From Magicicada septendecula (taxonomy: Eukaryota > Arthropoda > Insecta > Hemiptera > Cicadidae): DNA of 64,000 nt. Position numbers and translations under genes: made by a program. Under the pieces are notes generated by a model, which saw only the letters and a program-made list of their open reading frames with translations, did no database searches and was not told the origin of the DNA. Of this stretch, positions 45,254-55,140 are shown one piece after another (positions within the stretch are counted from its first letter, which is position 1; each line of letters starts with the position of its first letter). The stretch spans positions 256,845,042-256,909,041 of the forward strand of contig CM068375.1 of the NCBI GenBank assembly GCA_034769895.1, given 5' to 3'.

Positions 45254-46214
45254 GAAAGGGCAACATGGTTGCCCCAACCGGAACTCAGTGGTACCCTGCA
45301 GTGTACCATCCTTATATTCCATACTCAGGTTGGTATCGGTTTTCCCATCAGTCATGGCTCCCAGGAGAACAGAGAAACCTCACAACTGCGTCCATTCCCC
45401 ATGCGACCCTCTTTGGCCTTCCAACCCCACGGGACCGCCCCAACACGTCACCCTCTCCGGTGACCATCACCTACTCCTACCGGTCCCACTCACATACCCG
45501 TCCTAAGACCAAACAAGGTATCTCCCACCTTGGTATGTGAGTGACCGTACTACTTCTCGTCCATCTCTTGGACTGACCAGCCACATGCACTAACAAGGCA
45601 TCTCCATCCTTGCCACATGACTGGCCCACATCCCTACACAAGGGCGGACGGCCCCGCCTAGCCAGGCAGAGAAGACCGCATCAAGGGCTCGCGAACATTC
45701 ATCTCAACTCTTACTTTTTCAAAAACTGCGTAACTAGCAGGGGGGGTCACTTTCCACCGACGTCGATACAAAATAAATACAATACTCTCTCTCAACAAAA
45801 ACACCCGGAGAATGCGGCATGGCTCGACCTCTACACTAACCAAAATCAAATCAACCACTAATCAGAAACAACAGCACGCTATCACTCTCCATCTTACTTT
45901 TAAAACATGGGAAACTGACGATCTCCAAATCTCCAAGACCATGACAATCTAAGGTGCACTCTCGGCAAGGTTCTCTAACTCTTTATCGATAGTTTTTTTT
46001 TTTTTTTTTTTTTTTTTACTAAGGGGAGGGGTAGGAAAATTGGGAAGATGAAATGGGGCCAGGATCAAGGGCCAATAGTTAGGACTAAGGGTAAGGACAT
46101 GGTTCCCTCCGAAAAGGAGAATGACTGGAGAAAACCAAGGCTCGCGTGCGCAGGGACGCAACCCTGAAGTAGACAACACCACTGGGAGTGTGGTGAACAT
46201 CTACCCGCTACCCG
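45254..46214 (-). other. Non-coding 3' internal region with A25 tract
   Basis: No retroviral-type enzyme motif in any frame. A run of 25 T (45993-46017) is an A25 tract in the sense direction of the element, about 200 bp after the acidic ORF stop. Open frames here (for example 45265-45540, plus) look like chance products of C-rich composition. Confidence 0.6.
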
Positions 46215-46790
46215 TTAACCGCTTCTTCTCACCTTTCTATGGCGAACTTTAGGTACTCGTTCCTTTTGGACACCACTCTCAGAGAAATTATATCGTGTTG
46301 AGCTGTGCGTATTTGTTTCTTCTGAATCAGAATCAAGGCCACTTACCTCGCTACTTTCACTCCGCTTTGGATTATCCTCATCATCTAACTCCTCTGCTTT
46401 TCTTTCTTCCTTTTCTACTTCTTTCTTCTCTTCTACAATTTCCCCTTCTGCCCCTCCATAATCCAACTCAACCTCATGACACTGCACCTCCTCACCATCT
46501 TCCAGTTGCTCCTCTGATCCATCTTCAACCGCATCTTCTCCCAGCTCCTCACCGATTTCTTCATCACACTCGTCACCAGCCGCTTCACCAACGTCTTCAC
46601 TAACTTCTTCTCCAATCTCATTTTCCTCAACACGTTCATCATCAACATCATCGCCATCACATCCACTTCCACCATCAGAACACTGCACATCCTCGTCCTC
46701 CTCTAGTTGCTCACCTGGTCCACCTGAATCTTCTTTTCGTTCTTCGGAATCCTCAACACTACCTACAGAAGGCGTCTGCACATCCTTCAC
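46215..46790 (-). CDS. Acidic ORF following gag (possible gag C-terminal extension)
   Basis: About 191 codons on the minus strand, opening at a GTG that overlaps the last 11 codons of the gag-like ORF in the +1 frame. An in-frame TAG lies just upstream, so it has no independent ATG at its start. Composition is extreme: runs of Glu and Asp (VSEDVGEAAGDECDEEIGEE is typical), ending in a short basic tail (RHRKVRRSG). The end of the preceding ORF is equally Glu-rich, so the two probably formed one longer acidic protein before a 1-base change, or are linked by frameshifting. No protease or RT motif. Function unknown; acidic tails occur in some structural proteins, but that is analogy only. Confidence 0.55.
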   Translation of the reverse strand: MKDVQTPSVGSVEDSEERKEDSGGPGEQLEEDEDVQCSDGGSGCDGDDVDDERVEENEIGEEVSEDVGEAAGDECDEEIGEELGEDAVEDGSEEQLEDGEEVQCHEVELDYGGAEGEIVEEKKEVEKEERKAEELDDEDNPKRSESSEVSGLDSDSEETNTHSSTRYNFSESGVQKERVPKVRHRKVRRSG

Positions 46791-48300
46791 ACACTACATC
46801 ATTCTCACTCACACACTCCACAACGCTGCCACCAAATTTCTCCTCAACTTCTACCTCATCTACTTCTACCACACTTGCAGCATGGACATCCCCTTGTCCA
46901 TCCGCAACCTCAGAACCACTTGCAGCCTGGACATCTCCGGGTCCATCCGCAGACTCAGACTCTTCAGTCTCTCTAACACCCACAACTATACTTCCCTGTG
47001 CAGCATCTGCAGACCGCTCTTCTGCCTCTTCCTTCGATTCCTCTCCTTCACCACTCTCAGCAACCATCACCTCCTCGACATTTTCCACCCTGGAAACCAG
47101 CTGTCCAGGTTCATGTGCAATTACTAAATTAATTTCTACTGGCGATGGTAAAGCGACGCTCTCAAGTGACTTCTCACATCCCTGCGTAGACGATGATGAT
47201 GTCACAGGATCTGGATCCCTCACGAACCGAGATGGAGATACCGGAACAAATTCCACGGCATCTGGATTCAACCATGACGTCCTCACTGACGCAGTATTAA
47301 CAGACGTTTTCTTGTCGTCTTGTATTAATCCACAGAAGTTATTCCGCTTTTCTCCTTTCTCTTCACCTGCTTCACCCACAACTCTATTAGGCACTGGTAC
47401 TTCCTCTGGAACCTTTAAAGTTTCCTTACTCTCCAAATAGGAATAACTTTCTACCGGCTCCCTACTTGCCGCTGTTTGTTTACTAACATAATTTCTTCTT
47501 CCCCTGTTAATTTCATACTTCTTTGTTTTCTGTGCTGTAGCTGTTGTTACCGTCTTCTCACTTTCCACCCCCTTGTAGCCTCCATTACTTCCGGAATATT
47601 CAGTTTTTCTGACCGTCTCTTGGGTTCTCCTCCAACCACCATGTTTGTCTTCTTTGGCTCTTCCTAATGAACCACTGGAGTATTGGACATCTTTAGCAGC
47701 TCTTCCCCGGGACTCGTCATTCGCCTGGACAGTCCTGGCATGCGCACACCACCGGTCCAGGTCCGCAAAAGAACGTGGAGGCTCTGCGAAAACCAGCCGG
47801 GATCTCTCTTGGGAAGTCAGACCTTCTCGTATTACCTGTATGACTTCCGTCTCGGGCAACCCCAGTCTTAATATACGGGCAGCTTTCCTTACATCATGCA
47901 CGAAGTCCCCCAATGCCTCTCCGTTGGCCTGTAGATGATAGAATAACTTAAACTTCAACTGGTCTTGTCGTCGACGGGATATGAAGAAGTCCAACACCTC
48001 CGCATGGAAAGTGTCGACACTGCAGCCCCGACGCAGAATGCTGGTGACCAGCCATGCCAATGAACCCCGGCAATACGGGTATATAAGGGACAAGACCTCC
48101 TCATCAGACACACCCGGGAAATCTGCCAACTGCAGGACCAGGTCCAAGAAGACCAACAACCTGTCCTCATCTACTCCATCCAAAACCGAAAATTTCTGGA
48201 GAACTCCGGAAAGAGGGTGGGGCAGTTTCTGGTAGCATACCCCCGCCAGAATTGCACAATTCAAAACCCACAACAACAAACATAAATTTCCACGAAACAC
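46759..48300 (-). CDS. Gag-like structural protein of the LTR retrotransposon
   Basis: 513 codons, ATG at 48300, 590 nt downstream of the 5' LTR. Residues ~25-185 are mainly helical-looking, hydrophobic/charged, with a pattern like gypsy-group capsid (retrotrans_gag): FKLFYHLQANGEALGDFVHD, then ARILRLGLPETEVIQVIREGL and ERSRLVF...FADLDRWC. Such proteins assemble the particle that packages the element RNA in the cytoplasm. Residues ~190-330 are basic/polar. The last ~120 residues are Glu/Asp-rich and contain a repeated phrase (ADGPGDVQAAS / ADGQGDVHAAS). No CCHC zinc knuckle is seen, which is unusual for gag. The first ~20 residues are hydrophobic (NLCLLLWVLNCAILAGVC), so the true start could be a later in-frame codon or an upstream exon. 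No pol follows. Confidence 0.65.
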   Translation of the reverse strand: MFRGNLCLLLWVLNCAILAGVCYQKLPHPLSGVLQKFSVLDGVDEDRLLVFLDLVLQLADFPGVSDEEVLSLIYPYCRGSLAWLVTSILRRGCSVDTFHAEVLDFFISRRRQDQLKFKLFYHLQANGEALGDFVHDVRKAARILRLGLPETEVIQVIREGLTSQERSRLVFAEPPRSFADLDRWCAHARTVQANDESRGRAAKDVQYSSGSLGRAKEDKHGGWRRTQETVRKTEYSGSNGGYKGVESEKTVTTATAQKTKKYEINRGRRNYVSKQTAASREPVESYSYLESKETLKVPEEVPVPNRVVGEAGEEKGEKRNNFCGLIQDDKKTSVNTASVRTSWLNPDAVEFVPVSPSRFVRDPDPVTSSSSTQGCEKSLESVALPSPVEINLVIAHEPGQLVSRVENVEEVMVAESGEGEESKEEAEERSADAAQGSIVVGVRETEESESADGPGDVQAASGSEVADGQGDVHAASVVEVDEVEVEEKFGGSVVECVSENDVVCEGCADAFCR

Positions 48301-48877
48301 CTAACACACAAACATGACTTACAAAAGGAAAATCTCAAGTACTAGTCCTTCCATTGAGAGGACCCCCGGGTTCCCTAACGCTGCGAAAACCCGATCCACT
48401 CCAGAACCAACTCTCCGTCAGCCGCCAGACTCAAAGAAGAAACGACATCAGACACTAACACTAACATACAATCCACACCACCGAACAACTACCACAACAT
48501 ATAACAATACAACAAGACATTTATTATAACTTCCGTGACTAAGTCGGGTCAATGACAGTACCGACTTCCGGTCAGGCCATACCGCATCCAGTTAACCTCT
48601 CGCGCTATTACTTCATAACTATTTATATAAGGCAGCCCATTCCCCCGGCAATCCCCCCGCGCTCTCCGGTAAGGTCCAATCTCAACAATAATAAAACCCC
48701 AACTAAAACGCATGCCACGTGGCGGCACCAGGTTTACAATTGAAATCCCATAGCATCTACCAATTATTTTCATTTTCAAATATTGCTGATGTTTGAAGTT
48801 CTTTCCAAACTATTTCCGAGTTTGCAAGCCCCGTCACACCACAGGACCCAAGGGTTCGACCAAAGAATCGATCGCGG

Positions 48878-48887
48878 TCTGCTACCA
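48878..48887 (-). other. Primer binding site, initiator-Met tRNA type
   Basis: On the minus strand, 2 nt after the 5' LTR end, the sequence TGGTAGCAGA complements the 3' end of eukaryotic initiator methionine tRNA (...UCUGCUACCA). The position and 10-base match fit a minus-strand DNA primer site. Confidence 0.7.
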
Positions 48888-48889
48888 TT

Positions 48890-51569
48890 TGTAACCCCAC
48901 TTTCAACTTTTAGACTTTATAAAAAAAACCTATTTATTTATTTATTTTTTTTTTTTTGAAAGAGGGGCCATTAGTTATTTAAAACTAGGCCAGAGCCTAG
49001 GGAAGCCAAAACTGCGCTGGGTCCGGTATGACGGGACTTGCAATTAAACTCGTTGTTTAGCAACAATAACAATTTTATTCACTATTTCCAATAACATGCA
49101 AGTATCACTCCCTGTCATTACACTCCTCTGAAAATATGCACGTATCATCTCATCAAATTATAATGCATGTAAACATCAGCATAATAGTATCTCCCAAATA
49201 TAAATAAATATAACATCAATCAATATAAATACATAAATACACATAAATAAATAGTTACATAAATACACATAGCGCACACTTATCGCTATACACACATATA
49301 TATACTACACACATGTTCACCTGGCAGGCAGCTCATAGACATTTAACCATGCCGCCGAAGAATACCATCTTCAGTATCAGTGACCTAGATCCCCATCCCA
49401 AACTACTGTAAAAGGGTAAAGTGCCCAGCCTCCATAAAAAAACCTTCATAAACCAATCCATTAACCAGTCCGGTCATGACTGCTTGCAACCAATGAAATT
49501 ATCACAAGAATTCAAAATTTTAGAAAGGTTCCCCCAGAAAGGACTGCGCCATGGCCAGGTCAACATGGCTGCACGGCCGTACGAATGTATAACAGAATTT
49601 ATGATTGGAAGTAAGAATCAATAGTGTACTCATATTAACAACTGAACTAATAGTACACTGGCTATGGCAGTAAAAGAAACTGAATGAAATTTCACTTATA
49701 TTGAATTATTACTGAGTTAAGATAATTTTTATAAAATATATATAATACAGTTTATGATTGAACCAATAGTGTGCTCATATTAACAACTGAACTAGTAGTA
49801 AACTGGCTATGGCAGTAAAAGAACTGAATGAAATTTCACTTATGCTGAAATATTACTGAGTTAAGATAATTTTTATAAAATATATACAATACAGTTTATG
49901 ATTGAACCAATAGTGTGCTCATATTAACAACTGAACTAGTAGTACACTGGCTATGGCAGTAAAAGAACTGAATGAAATTTCCCTTATATTGAATTATTAC
50001 TGAGTTAAGATAATTTTTATAAAATATATGTAATGACAAATTTAATTAAAAAAACTTTATAACATCAGCCCCTAATAAAACACATTTGAGGTGTTCCTAC
50101 AGAATTGGCTTGGCCACAGGCGAGGCCATGCGCACCACCAGATCCAGCAACCTAAAATATGCTATAGACCTGTTACTAACGGCACCTACGGGTGACGTCC
50201 ACAGGTTACAGCACCTCCCCAAACCTTCAAATCAAAAAAAAAAACGAAACGCATATAGCTATGAATACCCTTAATCAATGCAAGCATAATTCACTTTCCC
50301 CCCCCGATAAATCCGTAATCTTAAGTCACACACACTTTTACCCTTAAAGAAAATTTCGCAGCAAAATTCGGTAGCGCATGACCCCGTCCGGGCTCACACT
50401 TACTCAGGGGGGCTTAAGCCTTAGTAAAATACACTGACAAAATTTACAAGCACTAATTGTCTCGCTGGATTTGTGTCCCAACAACTTTAACTGGAGATGT
50501 TCCAGGAAGAGAATAAGATGTTCTACATTGTAGAGGCCAAAATATAGATAAATGGGTTAAATGTCACCTGGTAAAATCCGGCACAAAACCTGATGTATTG
50601 TCCATTTCTTCCTCCCGACGGCACAGACGGAGAATCACTCGTGTAATACCATTGGTGGCAGATGTTCGGCCACCCGCTGAAGTGGATCGAGAATCGTCTT
50701 AGGTCGGGAACCCTGAACAATTATATATATTGACAATTACTCAAATGTTACCCAATTCACGATCCCCCTAATATTCATGACTCCAGCATAATTCACACAC
50801 TACCACATGCTCAGATTAAAAGAAAATTTTGAAATTTTAAGAAAGCACAGAAATTACCTTCAGTAAAAAAAATTTAGAATTAAATGACTAGTATTTATAG
50901 ACAGTTCGTCAACTAAATAAACCCTTATTACAATCTCGAGATGAGTGGCCAACTTAAACAGGTTCATAATACATATACAATTTCATATACCTCTACATTT
51001 AGTTAATAAAACATTCTCTTACGCCCCCCCCCTTTGATTATAATGAAATTAGTATGATATAATTAGGAAAAATACACAGCCATAATTACTTTATAAATAC
51101 TTTAGCTCAGTTAGTGTTAACTTTCAAGACATCCATACACAGAATTTAACCCGCGCTTGCCACGTGGTGACTTTCGTATATATATCTCATTGCATCGGCA
51201 TTAATTTAAGCTAAATAACAATTCTTTTATTAAATAATAAATAAGTTACCTTGAACAGACTTACCGAAGAGTCGCGTAGTCGATTATCTAGTCATGATAG
51301 ATTTTAGCAGACCCAAAAAGAAAATCAAACTGGTGGCCGCCGGAAGAGAGAGAATGGTTGCTGCGTCGCGTTCGGCTGCCTGGTGAGTACTGCTCAGAGC
51401 AGCGACATGTAAAACGCTGCGTATCACTCCGCATAGAGCGCGCACAGATCGGCAACAAAGCATGCAGATAACAGCGTATACTCCGCTCAAATAATTAATT
51501 CACAAACCCCCGCAATGACCGTCACATAATTAACTGGGAAAGGGGCCGAGTATTCCAAAACTCGGCACA
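48890..51569 (-). repeat. 5' LTR (2680 bp)
   Basis: Copy of 42267-45243 with three instead of five minisatellite units (49619-50030) and only scattered substitutions. It ends ...CTCGGCACA and is followed by the ATAT duplication. As the 5' LTR on the minus strand it should hold the promoter; a TATATATAT block occurs at about 51177-51185, but I cannot place a start site. Confidence 0.9.
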
Positions 51570-52041
51570 ATATCAATATTATTTTTTCATTATTTATCAA
51601 TAATATTATAATCATCGCCTAAAGAAATCAATATTGTTAAGACGGTCTACTTGATCGTCGTAGGTACAGTGGAAAACAAATAATTACAAGACACCAATTA
51701 AGTCACTAATCACCAGCTTTAATTTTCACAGTTAACAATTCGTAATTAACAACACAGTCTCTTATAACAAATCAAATAACAATTGTTCACACGCAAATAA
51801 ATGTCAACTAATATTAAAACACAATTGTATTACTTATCATCTTTTTAATCAATACCTCGGAAAAAACGCTGCCACCACCTTATCCAACCAAGAACTGACG
51901 CCACTAATGACATCCTTATTGATATCAAAGCTCTGAGTTGTCAGCCAGACGACCCCAATCTTGGTGCCCCGGTGGCACCCTTGTCGGACATGGTCTGGCG
52001 ATGTATCGGTCTCGATTCGATCTCTGGATAATTACATAACG
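51570..52041. repeat. LTR-like repeat, inverted copy (about 51640-51760), rest unassigned
   Basis: Reverse complement of 51640-51760 matches the right half of the probable LTR at 26040-26193: TACGAATTGTTA, TTAGTGAC, ATTGGTGTCT, TTTTCCACTGTACC, ACGACGATC. Remaining sequence is AT-rich with no gene seen. Confidence 0.5.
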
Positions 52042-52049
52042 CTCTGGAT

Positions 52050-52332
52050 CAATGGTTCTCAGACTTTTTAAATCCGGAACCCACCTTACTTCATGGGACC
52101 CAGAAGCTTGGGTGCCATTAGAATTACTTGTTGGGGTGTGCACCCAGGTTATGATCATACTTTTGCTAACATCGAATACTTTAAACCCTCATTTACACTT
52201 AATTCTACTTAATATTAAACGTAATAGATTTTTAAGACACAGTAAATAAATTTTTGAGCCCGACCTTGTGACCCAGTAAACGCCCTATCAGGACCTAGTA
52301 CTGGGTCGCGCCTAATAGGTGGAGAAACGCTG
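52050..52332. mobile_element. hAT-type MITE with perfect 8-bp target duplication
   Basis: 283 bp flanked by CTCTGGAT on both sides (52042-52049 and 52333-52340). Ends are CAATGGTTCTCAGACTTTTT and, inverted, CAGCGTTTCTCCACCTATTA, both close to the CAGTGGTTCTCAAxxTTTTT ends of many hAT-derived MITEs. 8-bp duplications are diagnostic for hAT transposases. No transposase inside. Confidence 0.8.
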
Positions 52333-52399
52333 CTCTGGATTGTTCTAGGTCATGCGAAATGCCCCTTCCATTCGTTACTTGACTACCCTAATAGCATCG

Positions 52400-52740
52400 A
52401 GGCCCTCTACGTTATTACAGTGGAAGGCGGCGTAGTCATAAATATACTGCATTTCGAAGCGGCCGAGTTCAGTTTAGACCTGGCGATAATAGAGTGCGGA
52501 GCGAAGTGATTGTTGCGGTGATTTTGGGTTATTGCGGAGGTTAATAAGGTGACATTTATTATTGTGTTGAACAGATTTAACTTGAATTATCGTAACTTGA
52601 TTTCTAACTGTTGTTTGTGTCTAATTAAAGTTTGTAATTAATGACGCCATTGGTATCAGTTATTCTATTTCCACCGAACAACACGACGATCGGTGTGACG
52701 GTCGTAAGTATATAGTAAGGTATACTTCACAAAGTCTAAT
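52400..52740 (+). repeat. LTR-like repeat, forward copy
   Basis: 52555-52710 matches 26030-26193 in the same orientation (ACAGATTTAACTTGAATTA, AATGACGCCATTGGT, TTCCACC, ACGACGATCGG, ACGGTCGTAA). With 51640-51760 it forms an inverted pair around the hAT MITE. The upstream part (52400-52550) aligns poorly, so the extent is approximate. Confidence 0.5.
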
Positions 52741-52745
52741 AGCCG

Positions 52746-52746
<1 letters not shown>

Positions 52747-52817
<71 letters not shown>

Positions 52818-52821
52818 AGAG
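52747..52821. repeat. (CA)n(GA)n microsatellite
   Basis: About 67 bp of CA followed by GAGAGAGG. It lies 90 bp left of the fold-back insertion. Confidence 0.95.
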
Positions 52822-52910
52822 GAAGCGTCATACTTTTAAGTATTATACACTCTTGGAATTTTAGATGTTTTTTTATCGAAGACACTTTGAATAATATTTC
52901 AAGTAACAAT

Positions 52911-53142
52911 CCAATTTCATTATGGTTATTTGCTAAACTGCTAAATGTCATGTTCTGGACGAGGCCTTTCAGTGTTTCCACCATTTTCAAGTCCTAAACC
53001 ATGACCCTAGTTCGTCGTGGTTTAGGACTAGAAAATGGTGGAAACACTAAAAGGCCTCGTCCAGAACATGACATTTAACAGTTTAGCAAATAAGCACGAC
53101 GAAGGTGAGTTACAGAGACTGCTAATTCAAATAACAAGATTA
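52911..53142. mobile_element. Fold-back (hairpin) insertion of PLE-end type, 12-bp target duplication
   Basis: 232 bp flanked by TCAAGTAACAAT (52899-52910 and 53143-53154). Two 76-bp arms (52926-53001 and 53018-53093) are near-perfect reverse complements around a 16-nt loop. Arms read TTGCTAAACTGCTAAATGTC, GACGAGGCCTTTCAGTGTTT and CCATTTTCAAGTCC, the same family as 37890-38109. A 49-bp unpaired tail follows the right arm. No coding capacity. Confidence 0.85.
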
Positions 53143-53154
53143 TCAAGTAACAAT

Positions 53155-54655
53155 GTTGTCTAGCTCTGTGTATTGAAAGTTCTGGTTTGGACTGACTTGT
53201 TTCGGTATCAGCTGGTTATGTTCTTCATGTGGTGTTACACACATGAAGCTGTGCTCAGTGTGTAATCTCGATGGATGAGTTCGAAGTACGTTATATTTGT
53301 GACTTGGTACGTCATGTACCGTCATGTATGTCATTTGAGTTAAGTGAATTTCATCGTGCAATGAAATGTCATCTATACATTTGTCTTGTTATTCATCACT
53401 CATTGACACATTATCAAAGTCTAATTCGTTGCTTCGCATCTGACAGATAAAACCCTTGTCGAAACTGGACACAAGTGTATTGAAAGTTTACTGAAATATT
53501 GGTCCATGTGATTACAAACATACGTGAACGTGTTTATAAGCATAAGACTAGAGATAATAGCTTTCTGCGTTATGGTTACTTATTTACAAGTAAAATTACA
53601 TTAGATTTTGAAAATATTCGACTGATGGGAAAGTTTCGATTTGATATGATTCATAAAAATGAGTTGATTTGATTCTTCAACTGAAAAATTATTTAAAATT
53701 ATTCTGAGGTCATCAGTCACTTCTAACAGCATACGTTACAGGTGCGCGCGTTTTGAAGATCGTAATTGACTCAGTGTTTATGTACATTCGAAACAATTAA
53801 AGATCATAATTTTACAAAGTCTATATAAATGTGAGACAAACGAAAGAGACATAAGGAAATTTAATTATTAAGCTGAAGCAAAAATGTAGGGGCGAGGTTA
53901 TGCATAATAAAGGATGAAATCGCAACAATGATATAGAATAGTGTGAAATGGCGATGAGAGTGACACATTGATAAGCAAATCGTGGGGCTTTGTATTTAAT
54001 CTTGCTATGCCATCAGATATTGTATTATAAACGAAAAATTGTTAATGAAATTCAAGTGATTGACGCAGTTTCATTTGTGTAACGCTTTCTATGTGCTCTG
54101 TTACTCACTCGTAACTAGCTGACATGTAATTAATAATAAAGGTTTTTCTAAAAACAAGTTGCTGTGCTACATCTAGCAGACTGTTCAAGAAAAAACACAT
54201 ATGGGACAGTAAAAGAATAAAAGGACGTCTGTCATTTATTGGTATAAGTGCTTTTATTGATTTCAAACATTCGGTCACAGGAGAACACAACGGTGTGTAT
54301 CAGTTAACGGTAGTGGAATTCATAGACACAACAAACATAGTCGCATTCAGGTCAACACGGGACAAAACAGTATTGAATTATTTATCGTAACTTTAAGTTA
54401 AGTCTCATAGCTTGAAAGATCTAAACCTGACAGTGTCTGATAATGAGAGCTGGAAACATTATCTGACATCTCATTCAGTATAGTTTATAGAGTAGGCCTA
54501 ATGTGCCAAATCAAATTACTGCGCCAAATACATTGCTCACTGTACATAATGATCGTACTATTTTATATGATTTGTTTATGTTTGGTTATTTACAAACCAA
54601 ACCTATCCGGCGGTGGGCTGAACGAAACAATCTGGAACGTAGGCTATAGATCCGG
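53155..54655. other. Intergenic, nothing recognised
   Basis: AT-rich with only short open stretches (for example 53361-53143 minus, 72 codons). No domain, RNA gene or repeat copy was recognised. Confidence 0.4.
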
Positions 54656-54659
54656 TAGC

Positions 54660-55140
54660 AGCAACATTTTTAGTTTTTGATATTGTAATACGTCGTCATC
54701 GTCATCATCAAAGGCGCTATAATCCTGGATGGGTTCTGGCCTGCTACAGGAGACCTCACCAACGGTCTCTGTCCAATGAAACCACCCTCCAATTACGGAC
54801 TACTGCCTTTTCTGCGTCCTGCTGCACTATATCTCGCACCTCAGCTTTGGTCTTCCCATTTTCCTTTTTCAATATGGATCATGCAGGAATAGGCGCTTTA
54901 TAAGGTCCTGGGCTTCCATCCTGACAGCATGACCTCTTCATTCGTTTTTTTCTCCAGACACCCCCTCCTTCACTGGCCTATATATTCGTCTCGGTATTTT
55001 CCCCTCAAATGTTCCCAGAGCATTCTCAGTGTTTCTGCTCAGAACGCATGTTTCTGATGCATAAAACAGCATTGGGACAACTAGTGTCTTGTATAGGAGG
55101 CTCTTTGTTGTACCTGATAGCGATAATTTTAATACACTTA
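54660..55140 (-). pseudogene. LINE reverse-transcriptase C-terminal tail (RTE-like), minus strand
   Basis: Minus-strand translation with frame changes gives LLYKTLVVPMLFYASETCVLS, then NTENALGTFEGKIPRRIYRPV (about 54960-55130), a hydrophilic part with RMEAQDLIKRLF, KRKMGRPKLR (about 54850), and a GWFHWTETVGE tail near 54765. The order matches the C-terminal end of RTE/Jockey-type LINE proteins after the RT domain. A GACGACGATGAC-like repeat at the end (minus strand, about 54690-54710) may be the LINE 3' simple repeat. Truncated, no catalytic RT motifs. Confidence 0.65.

Larger units (their letters stand above)
42267..51569 (-). mobile_element. Complete LTR retrotransposon with ~3 kb LTRs and gag only
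   Basis: Borders are exact: the LTRs start TGTAACCCC and end CTCGGCACA on the plus strand, and the element is flanked by ATAT on both sides (42263-42266 and 51570-51573), a 4-bp target duplication. Read on the minus strand: 5' LTR 51569-48890, primer site, leader, gag-like ORF (48300-46759), acidic ORF (46790-46215), an A25 tract, ~700 bp without coding, polypurine tract, 3' LTR 45243-42267. The internal region is 3646 bp and shows no protease, RT, RNase H or integrase. LTRs are nearly identical apart from minisatellite copy number, so insertion was recent. The element resembles LARD/TRIM-type non-autonomous retrotransposons that need enzymes from a relative; 4-bp duplication and gag style suggest gypsy affinity. 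Confidence 0.85.

Noticed and set aside
48314-48529. 71-codon plus-strand frame rich in Thr/Pro
   Set aside because: Antisense to the leader of the gag-only retrotransposon; composition bias only.
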